Shown here one piece after another: positions 38,801 through 61,622 of a stretch of 64,000 nucleotides of DNA. Positions within the stretch are counted from its first letter, which is position 1; every line of letters starts with the position of its first letter. The stretch is from Cinclus cinclus. Lineage: Eukaryota > Chordata > Aves > Passeriformes > Cinclidae. The translations under genes and the position numbers were made by a program. Under the pieces are notes generated by a model. That model saw nothing but the letters and a program-made list of their open reading frames with translations. It searched no databases and had not been told where the DNA came from. The stretch is from positions 7,134,216 through 7,198,215 of the forward strand of contig NC_085056.1 in NCBI RefSeq assembly GCF_963662255.1. The letters are read 5' to 3'.

Positions 38801-41286
38801 TTTGGAGTTACTTCTTTGGATGATGATGATGGGATGAAGTTCAAGGTTCTGTCACTCCCCACATGTGAGGGATCTTTTGGCCACCTGGTGAATGATTAAC
38901 TGCTCTGTTTGGATTAGCTGAGTCATTGCTCCAAGGCAGGTGGGACCAATATATTTTTAGTCCTTTACCTCAAAATTTGCTGAAATAACAAACTCCTGTC
39001 TCTCTGGAAGAAATAAGGATGGGAAAGAAAGAGAGAGAATGAAAAGAAGTGACAGATCTTACACATTTTTGAGTCATTTTTTTAAACTTTTCTTTCTGAA
39101 AATTCCATGCCTGTTACTGAAGACAACCCTTCCTTATAATGGAGAAAGAGAGCTTGAAGCAGCTTCTCTTTTTAAGAAATATCTTGTTGCTGTTGATATA
39201 TAAGAACTTTTAAGCTTATTTTTACTTAAGCTTATTTTTTATCTGGGGCTTGGTGTGTATGTTTTTAGTAAAGATTGTTCATGTAGTAGCCAGTCCCTTG
39301 AGATGTCCCTTTTATGTTGGCCATGCTCTTCCCATCAGGTACTGCCAGTTGGGGCTCAAAGCTCATGAATTTTTTTTCCCAGAGAACGTGTTTTACTTTA
39401 ATAATCTATTTAATAGTAAAAGAGAGATTTGCTGCCTCTTTGTAGTAAAGCCTGAAATAAAAAAAATCTTATTTTCAAATAAATATTTAAAAAACTGAAG
39501 TTGAACTGAAGTTACTCGAACTTTTCAGGTTCTTTTAAACAAATAAATAGGTAGGTAGATAGGTAGGTACTGATACGGCATAGCCTTGATTCAATTTTCC
39601 TATTATTGGTTCCAATGTAATTAAATACAAGTATTTAGAAACTCTGTCTGCTTCTCACCTCACTTGTCACAGCAACGGTAACCCTAGTACAGGCACTTTC
39701 CCAACACATTTCTTTTGGATTTGGGTGTTCTTTTAATTCTTCATTAACAAAAGCAGCCCCCACTCCCTAAGACACAGGAGAACACAGGAAATCTCTGCTC
39801 CTCGAGACATATCCTCATCCTGGTGCTCCTTATCTCCTCACTCTTCACCCAAACATTGTCCTCCCCAGTGAGACCCCATCCCTGTCCAGCACGCTGGAAA
39901 ATACTTTCCTGTGAATACCCCAACTTTGCCAACTCCAAATGCCAGCCTGGCTGTTCTCCCTATGCTGTCTAGGTCCATTTGCTGCCTTATGCTTCTCCCA
40001 AATGCTGATGAAAAATGTCACTGAGTTTGGCCCACATCCATAGAAGGACGGAATGGCCAAGAGGACATTTCCCCAGTGCAGGCTGTGTACATCCCATACC
40101 TCTGGGTCAAAGCAACAGCCTGGGATACCAGGCTGGGCAGATTTCCCTAATGTAATTTTTAGCTATTTTCTTCTCCCTTTTTTACCTGAAAGAAATGCTG
40201 ACCATGACCGCCTCCAAGCAGATCCCAAAACAACCCTCCTGCTTAGGAACCATCCAGGCAGTTACTGTGCCCCGCCTTGCTTCACTTTGTGAACCCATGT
40301 GTCCCAGCCCAAAACCTGGGCACTGTATTTAGCATCTCTGGGAAGAGACGTCATGCCTTTCCCATGAAACTTGCTCAGCTGAGGTGTCCAGACCCACCTC
40401 TGCCTCCTCTGAAGCCAGTTTGACTGCTCCAGCCAGAGCACAGCTTAATTTGGGGGGAGAAACTTGCCCAGGTGTGCATGGATCCCTCCCCATGGATCCC
40501 TCCCCACTTGGCAGGGCTAGAGCTTCCTGCAAAAGCTGCCCCTGGTCCCACCTCTGAAGTCAGCAAAGAGCTGGAAGCAGTGCTGGGTGCAAGGAGAAAG
40601 GTTGCTCCATACCTAGCTGGACCAGTTTGATGCTGGAGTGCTGGGCAGCTAATTCTTGCAGGGCCTGGAAATAAAGTGATGGAGCAAGGGAGTTTAGAAG
40701 CCACCGGCTGCATGGTCAGGTGTCCCACCCCTGCTCCTAGGTCACTGAGCCAGGGTGGCTTTGCTTTCTTTGGGGAAAGAGCACAGGGCCATTCCCAGTG
40801 GATGGGGTAGGGCAGCAACCCCACAGCCAGGAGAATGGTGCTGCTGGGCTTAGGAACTGCCCCCCATCCTGAGTGATCCCAGCACAGAAAAGGGGTTTGC
40901 TGGCCATTGGCACAGCCAAGAGCAAGTGCTGAAGACATGGAGCCTTTTCAGCCTCATCCCACCCGGCCACATTGGGCACTGCCTCATCCAGGGAGCTGGG
41001 GGGTTATGAGACCCCCCAGAGCACTTCTGCCCCCACTCCTGGGTTACCCAGCCAGAGCAGCAAGCCAACAGGGCTGGAGGGACTGCAGATCCCCACTGAG
41101 CACCTGGCTCAGGCCCATCCCATTCCCTGTGCCTGCACTCACCTTCCCTCTTGGACCCTTGGGGTCACGGCAGGTGGCAAAGATGTGCTGGGGGGGGCGG
41201 GGGCTGGCAGCGAGCTGCCGCACAAGCTCCAGTCCGATGCCCCGGTTGGACCCTGTCACCAGGACGCTCCGAGCCAGCGCAGCCAT
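35862..41286 (-). CDS. C-factor/sniffer-like short-chain dehydrogenase, copy 2
   Basis: Paralogue of the plus-strand SDR. Exons in transcript order: 41143-41286, 40613-40664, 37234-37421, 36706-36864, 36296-36406, 35862-35975, giving 255 residues. Exons of 52, 188, 159 and 114 nt match copy 1 exactly; exon 1 is one codon shorter and exon 5 is four codons shorter. Motifs: VTGSNRGIG, LLINNAGI, Y-R-A-S-K and HPGWVKTDMG. The usual catalytic Ser is Thr here (NIST rather than NISS), which may lower or alter activity. An upstream in-frame ATG at 41,343 would add 19 residues (MPSRRQPCRV...), but MAALARSVLVTG fits the family start better. Intron 2 is 3.2 kb and A/T-rich. Likely cytosolic reductase; substrate unknown. 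Confidence 0.92.
37422..40612. other. Large A/T-rich intron 2 of SDR copy 2
   Basis: Visibly more A/T-rich than its flanks, with a short GGTA-type repeat near 39,548-39,572 and homopolymer T/A runs near 38,400 and 38,550. No exon, RNA gene or recognised mobile element was found. An old degraded insertion is possible but not supported by a motif. Confidence 0.5.
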
Positions 41287-43240
41287 GTCCCCAGCCTCTG
41301 TGCCGGGCGGTGACACACGGCAGGGTTGCCGCCTGCTTGGCATAAAAAGGAGCCCGGCACAGCCCAGGGTGTGGCTCTGGGCACCTATGGGGACTGGGAC
41401 AGTGCCAGCACCCAGCCCCTCACCTGCCCCAAATGGACTCAGGGTCCCAGGAGGACCAAGGGCTCCCTGACATTTGGCACATGGGGCTGTGTCACCTGCA
41501 TTGTTTAGATTCCCACCATTGTGCTCCTCTAAAGCCCCAGCTCACGGAGTCTCTGTAACAGCAGAAGGGTCCACCTGTTCCACAGGCTTGGAAGAGCACT
41601 ACCAGGAAAAGGAGAAGAGGTTCAAATCTGGCTGTAGCCAGCAATCTCCTAGTTTGGGGGGTGAGTTTGGAATGGTTGAATTCTGAGATGCTAATCCAAA
41701 GCCCAGCCTGGGAAGCACAGGGAATGCAGTTTGTATACTGCAAGTTCCACTCCTACCAACACTTCCCCCCAGAGCATCCAGGAGTCAGCAGAGAAGGACC
41801 TCCCACCCCCTGTAGCCTCGACCATCCACTGCTGGGGCTTCAAGCTCACATTCATCACCTTTCTCCTTGCTGGAGGACAATGCTGGATGCTTATAAGCCC
41901 AAGAAGTACCTGTAAAAGTAAGGCTCCTGCAACCCAAGCCAGCCTGGGGGGATGGATTTTTAGGATGCAGAAGTGTTAAAAGAAGCAAAGAGCTGCCATG
42001 TAAAAAGCCTTAGCTAAAACTGAAGAATAACAGCAACATGAATATGAGATGGGGAAGGAAAAAAGAAGAGGAAAGTAGTGGGGATGGGTCCATCCCATCT
42101 GGATGTGCCTTGCAGAACATACCTGTTCCTCAGTGTGGCAAGGGGGACAGAAGTCTCTATTCCCTGAGTAACTGAGTGGTTCCACGTTTTGCAATCACCA
42201 AAGAAATACTTGGGAGATTGTGAAGACCCCCCATGTTTGCAAGATGAGCTTTCAGGTGACACAGATCATGAAGGGGAAGAAGCAGTGATGTTTCCTTCCA
42301 TGGTGGTGGATGGATTATGGACCCCATGAGAGATAAGCATGCTGGGCGTGGATTTGGATGGTGTTGGAGTCGGACCTGCTGTAGCAGGCGTTCTTGCAGG
42401 TGTAATCACCTGCACAAATAATTGCATTGCACAGACTTGCCTGCTCTGCCAGCAGCATCCAGAGCAGAGCTTCCATGAGGAACAAATAAAGACTAGAGTT
42501 TCCTCTTTTCCTTCCAGGGTCCTCAGGAAGGAAACAACAGAAACAAGCAAAGAGGTCTGCAGCATCAGGAACGGCTAGGGGCCATTGCCAAGAAGGGGAG
42601 TGACATTTGGAAAGGACTGACCAATAGTAGCCAAAGACAGCCGCACAGGCACACTCATGGCTCCAGAATCACAGCCCATGGCCAGAAAGTATGTACCAGG
42701 GAAGAGATGGGACCAGGCTACAAGATCCCAATGCTACAGAGGCACCTGGAAACCATCCAGGTTAGAGAAGAACTGAGAGAACACTACTCCAAGGCCCATC
42801 AGGAGGAGCAGGATCAGCAATGACTTCAGAGCGGGTTGCCCAGGGCTTGAACTTGACCTCAAAACCCTCCAAGGACCCCACAGACTTCCCAGACTCCCTT
42901 TCCATGCTTGACTGTCCTTAGTGGTTTTTTTTTTGTTTTGTTTTGTTTCTTTTTCTTGTCAGTGTGGGACCTCCCCTGCATACATGCTGTGCCCCTTGCC
43001 CTGGGTCCACAGAGCCCAGGACCTGAGCCATGCAGTGACCCCTACTGCATCTCATAGCCTTGACCATGACCCCGCAGACCCCTGCAAAGACCCTGTAGCC
43101 ATTACATCCCCCAGCAGGGCTTTGTTCACCACTCCAGCACCCCCAGTTTAGCACCCCCAGCCAGCTCCTGCTCTGCCACAGCCCCTTCCCGGCTGAGCCA
43201 CACAGCTCCCTGTTGCCTCCTCGGGAGCAGCCAGCATCAT
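41287..43240. other. Intergenic region between SDR copy 2 and the AARS1-proximal LTR
   Basis: No gene recognised. A weak CR1-like stretch on the minus strand lies near 42,830-42,930 (CTTGACCTCAAAACCCTCC, then TGCTTGACTGTCCTTAGTGG), followed by a T-rich run with TTTTG repeats. Confidence 0.45.
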
Positions 43241-44354
43241 TGTTGCAAAATGCGGAATGTGTCAGTCAGTATTATCTTAAGTCAGGCTGTTCTTTGATGT
43301 AAGACCTTTGTATACTTTCAAGCCTAATCAGCAGGAAAGGAGACCTAATCACTGGAAGAGGCAGCAGCTAGCATCCCTCACTCAAGGACATTCTGGAACT
43401 AACAAGATTTAGGGACTGCTAACTTGGCAAAGTAGTCCAGTATTCTGATAATCCAGTGTATCTTAGAGCTAAACAATTGTTATAAATGAGAAACAAAAAG
43501 TCTCAATATTTAGCAAAATTTATATTGCTTTATTTGATATAGAGGAAGCAAGCAGTGCTGGGGAACGTGAGGGGTCAGCGCCCACTCCACGCTCCGTCGA
43601 ACCTTGGTTCGCAGCCTCTTCTTATAGTATGGTCTCTCCCTGTAAATTTTAACTATGCCAGGTAAGCAGTGGTGGTCGAATAAACATCTGTACAGTCTTT
43701 GGGCGATAGTCAGTCTTATAGATAACCATCTGGTCTTGGTAGAGAAAAACTGGTAAGAGTTGGGAAGTCTGGTCTTTGTAGGTAGGCAGCATTGATCAAA
43801 CAAAGGCAGGAAGTCTGATTCTGCAAAATCTATAGGACTGTTGGAAAGTCTGATTTTGCAAACTGGTAGTAGATACAACTTATTCAGAAAACATAATATT
43901 CATAACAGGGGGATTTAAAACAGAATGATTTAATAATATATTTTTCTCTATCTAATGTCCATGCTTCACTTCAGACCTTAGTATTGTGGTTTATACAAAT
44001 GTGAATACTTTTATGATTAACATGAATATTTTATCACTTATCACACTATCTTCATTGAAACACTAAAAATCACACCTACAGATCAAAAAGACCCTCCTCA
44101 CGCGTAGACCTTTCCCCTGAGCATGAGTAGAAGTTAGCCGGGGTTACATGATTTGTGTGGAAGGTACGAGTATATCCTAACAGAAGGGCTGTGCTTGGGA
44201 AGTTACTAACCCTGAATTTCTGTATATAAATTACAGCATGGAAAGTCCGCTGGGGTGTGCTGGATTTGTGGAATACCACTGAGCACCCAGGCTGGGGCAG
44301 CTCTGAAATAAACAATGTCTCACTCGAGTGTCATTATCGGCTCGTCGCACACCA
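43241..44354 (+). mobile_element. LTR-derived sequence next to the AARS1 promoter, with an embedded antisense LTR-like segment
   Basis: Begins TGTTGCAAAATGCGG and ends near CGCACACCA. The 3' part has the layout of a retroviral LTR on the plus strand: TATA box TATATAAA (44,223-44,230) and poly(A) signal AATAAA (44,307-44,312). Within it, about 43,478-43,905 reads as an LTR on the minus strand: it begins TGTTATAAATG, ends CATAACA, and has an antisense AATAAA at the TTTATT near 43,530. I saw no retroviral coding sequence or clear target-site duplication. Boundaries are approximate. Confidence 0.55.
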
Positions 44355-44447
44355 TGGAACGAAGTTGATTTTTGGGGCAACATCCTTGCGCCTGCAGGGC
44401 GGGCGCCCCTAAAATGGCGGCGCTCAGTGAGGCTTCATCCCGCCCGC

Positions 44448-44457
44448 GTCACGTGAC
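44448..44457. promoter_or_regulatory. AARS1: CLEAR-type palindromic E-box GTCACGTGAC
   Basis: Perfect 10-base palindrome identical to the consensus bound by TFEB/TFE3/MITF, and also usable by USF and MYC/MAX. It lies roughly 130-150 bases upstream of the end of exon 1 donor-side GC boxes and 14 bases from the amino-acid response element. Factor identity is inferred. Confidence 0.65.
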
Positions 44458-44471
44458 CGCCGTGTCCCGCC

Positions 44472-44480
44472 ATTGCATCA
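44472..44480 (-). promoter_or_regulatory. AARS1: ATF4-C/EBP amino-acid response element TGATGCAAT
   Basis: ATTGCATCA on the plus strand is the reverse complement of TGATGCAAT, the canonical composite site for ATF4 with a C/EBP partner. Mammalian cytosolic aminoacyl-tRNA synthetase genes, AARS1 included, are induced by ATF4 on amino-acid starvation, so the site fits its gene. Confidence 0.75.
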
Positions 44481-44943
44481 GCCGGGGCGGGGCGCCGCGC
44501 GGATGGGTGGGGCTGGCAGAAGAGTGGCAGCCCCCGCAACCAATGGGAGGTGGCCTCCGGCGGAGGGGCGGGGCGGAGCGGGAGCTGCGGCGCGGCCGGA
44601 GCAGCGGATAGTGCGGCGGCGGTGGTCGCGCAGGTACGGCCCGAGGGGCCTGCGGAGCTCCGGGCTGATAGGTTTGGCTTTCGTGACCAGCCCGAGACCC
44701 GCGGAGAAAGGGGAGAGGGGCACGGAGAAGGCAGGGCGGGAGGGTGGCGGTGGCGGTGCGCCGGTCGCGCCCCATGCGGGCCCGCGGGGGGATGCCGGGC
44801 GGCCGGCGGCGCTTCCGGACACCGCTGTGCCCTCACCCCTCCTCGGGCACTGGAGAGCGGGTGTGTCTGCGCAGAGGCTGTCATAGGTCCTGGGGCCGCT
44901 GCTATGCTTGGTTCTCCCCACCTCGGGTCCTTCCCTCCTGCAG

Positions 44944-45002
44944 CATCGAGGTTGGACTCGATGATCTCAGAGGATTTTTCCTACCTAATTGATTCTGTGC
45001 TG
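44944..45002 (+). mobile_element. CR1 LINE 3' tail in AARS1 intron 1
   Basis: Contains GGTTGGACTCGATGATCTC and then TTTTTCCTACCTAATTGATT, ending in TTCTGTGCTGTGAA, which is the CR1 3' terminus. It lies about 310 bases after exon 1. Confidence 0.75.
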
Positions 45003-45310
45003 TGAATACTCCCAGGCCTTTCTCCTATGGGGAATTCCCGTGTCTCCGCGCCGCAGCAGGCTGCGGGATCTGCTTCCCTCCGTGGATCCGCATTGCGCTG
45101 AGCTGTCAGGGACAGCCGTGTGTACCCGCAGGACACGGGCGGTGCTGCCCTCCAGGTTGTCACTTGCCTCTGCTGTGCGTGTGGGGATGTGGGTTCCCTT
45201 AAGGAAGGCTTCCAGAAATCCCTGGAGCTGGCTCTGCTTTGAGCAGGGAGGGTGGACAAGGTTATATTCAGGGGTCATTTTCAAACTTGTCTGTTCTATG
45301 ATTTAGTCAC

Positions 45311-45725
45311 TGAATCACAGAATTCTTTGGATTGGAAGGTACCTGAAAGCCCACCTGGTTCTAACACCCCTGTCATAGGCAGGGACACCTTCCACTACAC
45401 AGTGATGCTCCAAGCCCCATCCAATCTGGCCTTGAACACTTCCAAGGATGGGGAAGCCACATCTTCTCTTGGCAGTCTGTGCCACGTCTTTACCACCCAT
45501 GCAGGGAAGAATTTCTTCCTAACATCTAACCTAAATCTCTCCTCTTCCAGTTTAAAACTGTTCCCCCTTGTCATATCATTATCTGCCTGTGTAAAAAGTT
45601 GGTATTTGTCATTTTTGTAAAATGAAAAATTTCCTTAAGTACTGGAAGGCCGTAATGATGTCTCCTCGCTGCACTTAATCACCTTGAGTACTTTCGTGAC
45701 TTGGCAGTCCCTCTGTCCCCATCAA
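45311..45725 (-). mobile_element. CR1 LINE 3' fragment in AARS1 intron 1
   Basis: Reverse-complement CR1: TGAATCACAGAATTCTTTGG, ATTGGAAGGTACCTGAAAGC, then TAACACCCCTGTCATAGGC and further CR1 sequence downstream. Confidence 0.92.
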
Positions 45726-46059
45726 GGCAAACACAACCTACTAAGTTTAGTATCCATGTGAATTTGATATTTTATAACTATGTGTTTTCAAACATCTGGT
45801 AACTTGAGGTGGAGCCCCAGAAATGAGGGAGTATGGGGGAGAGGGAATTTTGGGTTGAGCCACCACTACCTGGGGCAGATTGATGGTTGAACTGAAGTGT
45901 CAGTGAATACTTAACAGTGTGAGGAGACCCCTTCATGAGTTTGAGACAATGATGCTGATGTTCACTGGAATGTTGTTTATTGTTGTTTGTTCAGACGGCA
46001 CCAAGGTTTTGCCACTTTCCTGCCACTTGCTTTGGACAGTGGCAACTTCCAGCTTCCAG

Positions 46060-60419
<14,360 letters not shown>

Positions 60420-60479
60420 CTGAGGGGGGAACCCGGGCGCCATTGTCTCCCTATCCGTCCCCGGCGCGGCTTTCCTGTC

Positions 60480-60485
60480 AATAAA
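60480..60485 (+). terminator. AARS1: Poly(A) signal AATAAA of AARS1
   Basis: Canonical AATAAA 61 bases after the stop codon; the EXOSC6 start codon follows about 143 bases later. Confidence 0.9.
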
Positions 60486-60628
60486 GGTTCCCTCCCCCGC
60501 TCTCTGCTCCCCAGCTCTGGAGGCGGGGCGGGAAGGCATGGGGTGGGATCACGCTGCCAGTCACTGCTTGTGCCCTCCTCCTGCTTGGGGCCGCCCCGCC
60601 GCCGCCCGCTCTCGGCCTGTCGCCGACC
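60486..60628 (+). promoter_or_regulatory. EXOSC6: Compact GC-rich EXOSC6 promoter region
   Basis: Only about 143 bases separate the AARS1 poly(A) signal from the EXOSC6 ATG. A GC box (AGGCGGGGCGGG) lies near 60,520-60,532, and the region runs into the CpG-dense coding exon. There is no TATA box, so transcription probably starts within this gap or just upstream. Confidence 0.55.
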
Positions 60629-61462
60629 ATGCCGCTGGATCACCGCCGCCTGCGCGGCCCGGAGGAGTCGCAGCCGCCGACGCTGTGGGCAGCGACCGCG
60701 GCCGAGGATGATGAGGAGGAGGGCGCGGGGGCGGCGCCGCGGGACCCCTGCGCCCTGCGGCCGCTGTTCGCGCGGGCCGGGCTGCTGAGCCAGGCGCAGG
60801 GTTCGGCCTACGTGGAGCTGGGCAGCGGCACCAAGGTGCTCTGCGCCGCCTGGGGCCCGCGGGAGGCGGCCGAGCCCGGGCCGGGCCGGCTGCTCTGCGA
60901 GTTCCGCCGGGCGCCGTTCGCGGGGCGCGGGGCGCGGGGCCGGCCGGGAGCGGCGGCGGAACGGGAGGCGGAGCGGGAGGCGGCGGCGGCGCTGCGGGAG
61001 GCGCTGGAGCCGGCGGTGCGGCTGGGCCGCTACCCGCGGGCTCGGCTGGCCGTCAGCGCGCTGCTGCTGCAGGACGGGGGCTCGGCGCTGGCCGCTGCCG
61101 TCAGCGCCGCCGCCCTGGCGCTGGCGGACGCGGGAGTGGAGATGTACGATCTGGCCGTGGGCTGCGCGCTGAGCCGGCCGCCCGCTCCCGCCGCCTCATG
61201 GATGCTGCAGCCCGCCGAGCCCGAGGAGCGCCGCGCCGCCGCTCGCCTCACGCTGGCCCTGCTGCCCGCCCTCAACCAGGTGTCGGCCGTGCTGGGCGGC
61301 GGCCGGGGCGGCCCGCCCGAGGACTGGGCGCAAGCCCTGCGGCTCGGGCTCGATGGCTGCCACCGGCAGTACCCGGTGCTGCGGCAGAGCCTGCTGCGGG
61401 CCGCCCAGCGCCGCGATGCTGCCGCCGCTGCCACCACCGCCGCCTCCGCCACCAGTGCCTGA
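60629..61462 (+). CDS. EXOSC6: EXOSC6 (MTR3), RNA exosome core subunit
   Basis: RNase PH-like subunit of the catalytically inert six-membered ring of the eukaryotic exosome, which threads RNA to the nucleases in nucleus and cytoplasm. Single intronless exon, 277 residues (human about 272). The start MPLDHRRLRGPEESQPP matches the family N terminus. The RNase PH fold begins near residue 40 (RAGLLSQAQGSAYVELG, then GTKVLCAAWGPRE) and continues through DFRRAPF-like CEFRRAPFAG, LGRYPRARLAVSALLLQDGG and DAGVEMYDLAVGC. An Ala/Glu-rich insert (AAEREAEREAAAALREALE) and an Ala/Thr-rich tail are lineage features. The exon is extremely GC-rich, so long antisense open frames occur but are shadows. Confidence 0.98.
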   Translation: MPLDHRRLRGPEESQPPTLWAATAAEDDEEEGAGAAPRDPCALRPLFARAGLLSQAQGSAYVELGSGTKVLCAAWGPREAAEPGPGRLLCEFRRAPFAGRGARGRPGAAAEREAEREAAAALREALEPAVRLGRYPRARLAVSALLLQDGGSALAAAVSAAALALADAGVEMYDLAVGCALSRPPAPAASWMLQPAEPEERRAAARLTLALLPALNQVSAVLGGGRGGPPEDWAQALRLGLDGCHRQYPVLRQSLLRAAQRRDAAAAATTAASATSA

Positions 61463-61583
61463 GTGCCCGTGAGAGCTGCGTTCGCCAGGCTGGGGATGGG
61501 GCATCTCCCAGAGCCCGCCCAAGCTGCTTTCAATGCTGCCGGAGACCCCTGGAGCCTGCCTGAACCACACGTCACTGTTGTGG

Positions 61584-61589
61584 ATTAAA
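61584..61589 (+). terminator. EXOSC6: Poly(A) signal ATTAAA of EXOSC6
   Basis: The common variant ATTAAA lies about 120 bases after the stop codon. A later plus-strand AATAAA at 62,164-62,169 could serve as a distal signal. Confidence 0.65.
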
Positions 61590-61616
61590 ATAAGTTTACT
61601 TTTAGAATCTTAGAAG

Positions 61617-61622
61617 TTTATT
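61617..61622 (-). terminator. Minus-strand poly(A) signal AATAAA of an unseen neighbour (candidate)
   Basis: TTTATT on the plus strand is AATAAA on the minus strand, about 30 bases from the EXOSC6 signal. It would suit a convergent gene whose 3' UTR extends rightward. No coding exon of such a gene was recognised in the remaining 2.3 kb. Confidence 0.35.

Larger units (their letters stand above)
44400..44633 (+). promoter_or_regulatory. AARS1: CpG-island promoter and non-coding exon 1 of AARS1
   Basis: Very GC- and CpG-rich, without a TATA box. It contains, in order, GTCACGTGAC (44,448-44,457), ATTGCATCA (44,472-44,480), CCAAT within ACCAATGGG (44,540-44,544) and double GC boxes GGGGCGGGGCGG (44,565-44,576). 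Exon 1 is untranslated and ends at 44,633 before the donor GTACGG; its start is not defined by sequence but is probably near 44,580-44,600. Confidence 0.8.

Noticed and set aside
43510..43878. 122-codon minus-strand open frame
   Set aside because: Falls within the embedded antisense LTR-like segment; composition and repeats argue against a protein.
61030..61575. Long minus-strand open frames opposite EXOSC6
   Set aside because: Shadows of a very GC-rich coding exon; the plus strand has a full-length, family-matching protein.
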